Part shown: positions 31,312 to 31,649 of the stretch, piece after piece
Layout of the letters: every line of letters starts with the position of its first letter
Numbering within the stretch: the first letter of the stretch is position 1
Source: Lactovum sp047974165
GTDB lineage: Bacteria; Bacillota; Bacilli; Lactobacillales; Streptococcaceae
Direction: 5' to 3'
Assembly: GCA_047974165.1 (NCBI GenBank)
Contig: JBKECB010000032.1
Span: 1-31,649, forward strand
Length of the DNA stretch: 31,649 bases
Notes under the pieces: generated by a model
The model's database searches: none
Told to the model about the DNA's origin: nothing
Seen by the model: only the letters and a program-made list of their open reading frames with translations
Position numbers and translations under genes: made by a program

Positions 31312-31649
31312 ATGTCTGATATACAAAAAAAATTAGAATCAGAAATTACAGATTCAAGAGAAAAAATAGAAAGTACTGTTTTAGTGAGTGATTTAACTCC
31401 AGTGAGTGATTCAGCTTCAGAGGTTTCAGCTCCAGTGAGTAATTCAGCTTCAGAGGTTTCAGCTCCAGTGAGTAATTCAGTTTCAGAAAGTACTGTCACA
31501 GTAGTAAATTCTGATGTTAAACTAGAAAAAAAGAAAAAGACTGTTTTCTGGTGGGGAGTTTTAGGATTCTTTCTCCCACTTGTTGGACTTATTCTTTTTA
31601 TTATCTGGCGTAAAGATACTCAAACAAAAGGTAAAGGAAAAGCTTCTGG
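31312..31649 (+). CDS. Repeat-bearing membrane protein, paralog 2, 3' end outside window
   Basis: 112 codons visible, open to the window's last base. AGGAG at 31301-31305 is 6 bases before the ATG. The N-terminal half is made of an 11-residue repeat (VSNSASEVSAP type), different in sequence from that of paralog 1 but of the same length. The following segment KKKKTVFWWGVLGFF and PLVGLILFIIWRKDT matches TM1 of paralog 1 almost residue for residue, as does the GKGKAS loop. So this is a tandem duplication whose membrane anchor is conserved while the repeats have changed. Confidence 0.85.
   Translation, partial: MSDIQKKLESEITDSREKIESTVLVSDLTPVSDSASEVSAPVSNSASEVSAPVSNSVSESTVTVVNSDVKLEKKKKTVFWWGVLGFFLPLVGLILFIIWRKDTQTKGKGKAS
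31402..31488 (+). repeat. Tandem 33-base coding repeats of paralog 2
   Basis: Units start at 31402 and 31435 and differ at only one base; a partial third starts at 31468. Confidence 0.92.

Overview
The window looks like chromosome of a low-GC Gram-positive coccus of the Streptococcaceae, most likely Lactococcus or a close relative. Evidence is the AT-rich coding style, a class III fructose-1,6-bisphosphatase of about 640 residues, a 258-residue tributyrin-esterase-like protein, a DnaQ-DinG fusion of the Firmicutes type, the prfB-ftsE-ftsX order, and strong TGnTATAAT-type extended -10 promoters. No rRNA, tRNA, CRISPR array, prophage or insertion sequence was seen. The species assignment is inference.

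Layout. 1-1461 is the 3' part of aspS. 1606-8230 is a beta-glucoside module: a PRD-type PTS regulator, then PTS IIA, IIB and IIC and two different family 1 glycosidases. 8279-9848 holds a Cof-type HAD phosphatase and nagB with a dense control region. 9926-10813 is a GRP-family sugar transporter. 10844-13923 has a metallophosphoesterase facing queG, then prfB. 14012-15632 is ftsEX. 15800-16587 is a wrecked family 2 glycosyltransferase. 16778-19875 is plsY facing dinG. 19956-24129 has a DUF389 membrane protein, a ClC-type channel, a YpmB-like protein and asnS. 24158-26092 is fbp on the minus strand. 26168-29772 is a tight five-gene operon (MazG-like, thiN, Gfo/Idh oxidoreductase, EstA-like esterase, ROK kinase). 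29910 to the end holds a family of paralogous repeat-bearing membrane proteins; the first is split by an in-frame stop and the second runs off the window.

How genes work together. The PTS module would import and phosphorylate a beta-glucoside, and one glycosidase has the phosphate-binding signature while the other has the signature of enzymes acting on unphosphorylated sugar. nagB, fbp and the ROK kinase feed amino sugars and glucose derivatives into or out of glycolysis and gluconeogenesis. FtsEX, PlsY and the aminoacyl-tRNA synthetases are housekeeping.

The most striking signal is regulatory. Nine genes (9926, 11734 minus, 11749, 12823, 17428 minus, 17530, 22309, 26092 minus, 26168) have an extended -10 element ending only 6-8 bases before an ATG, with no Shine-Dalgarno sequence, so their mRNAs are predicted to be leaderless. 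At 11732-11751 two such promoters face each other in one near-palindrome of 20 bases, where each gene's start codon is interlocked with the other gene's promoter. Other points of interest are a prfB in which the usual autoregulatory frameshift site seems to have been repaired by one base, and a repeat-driven paralog family at the right end.
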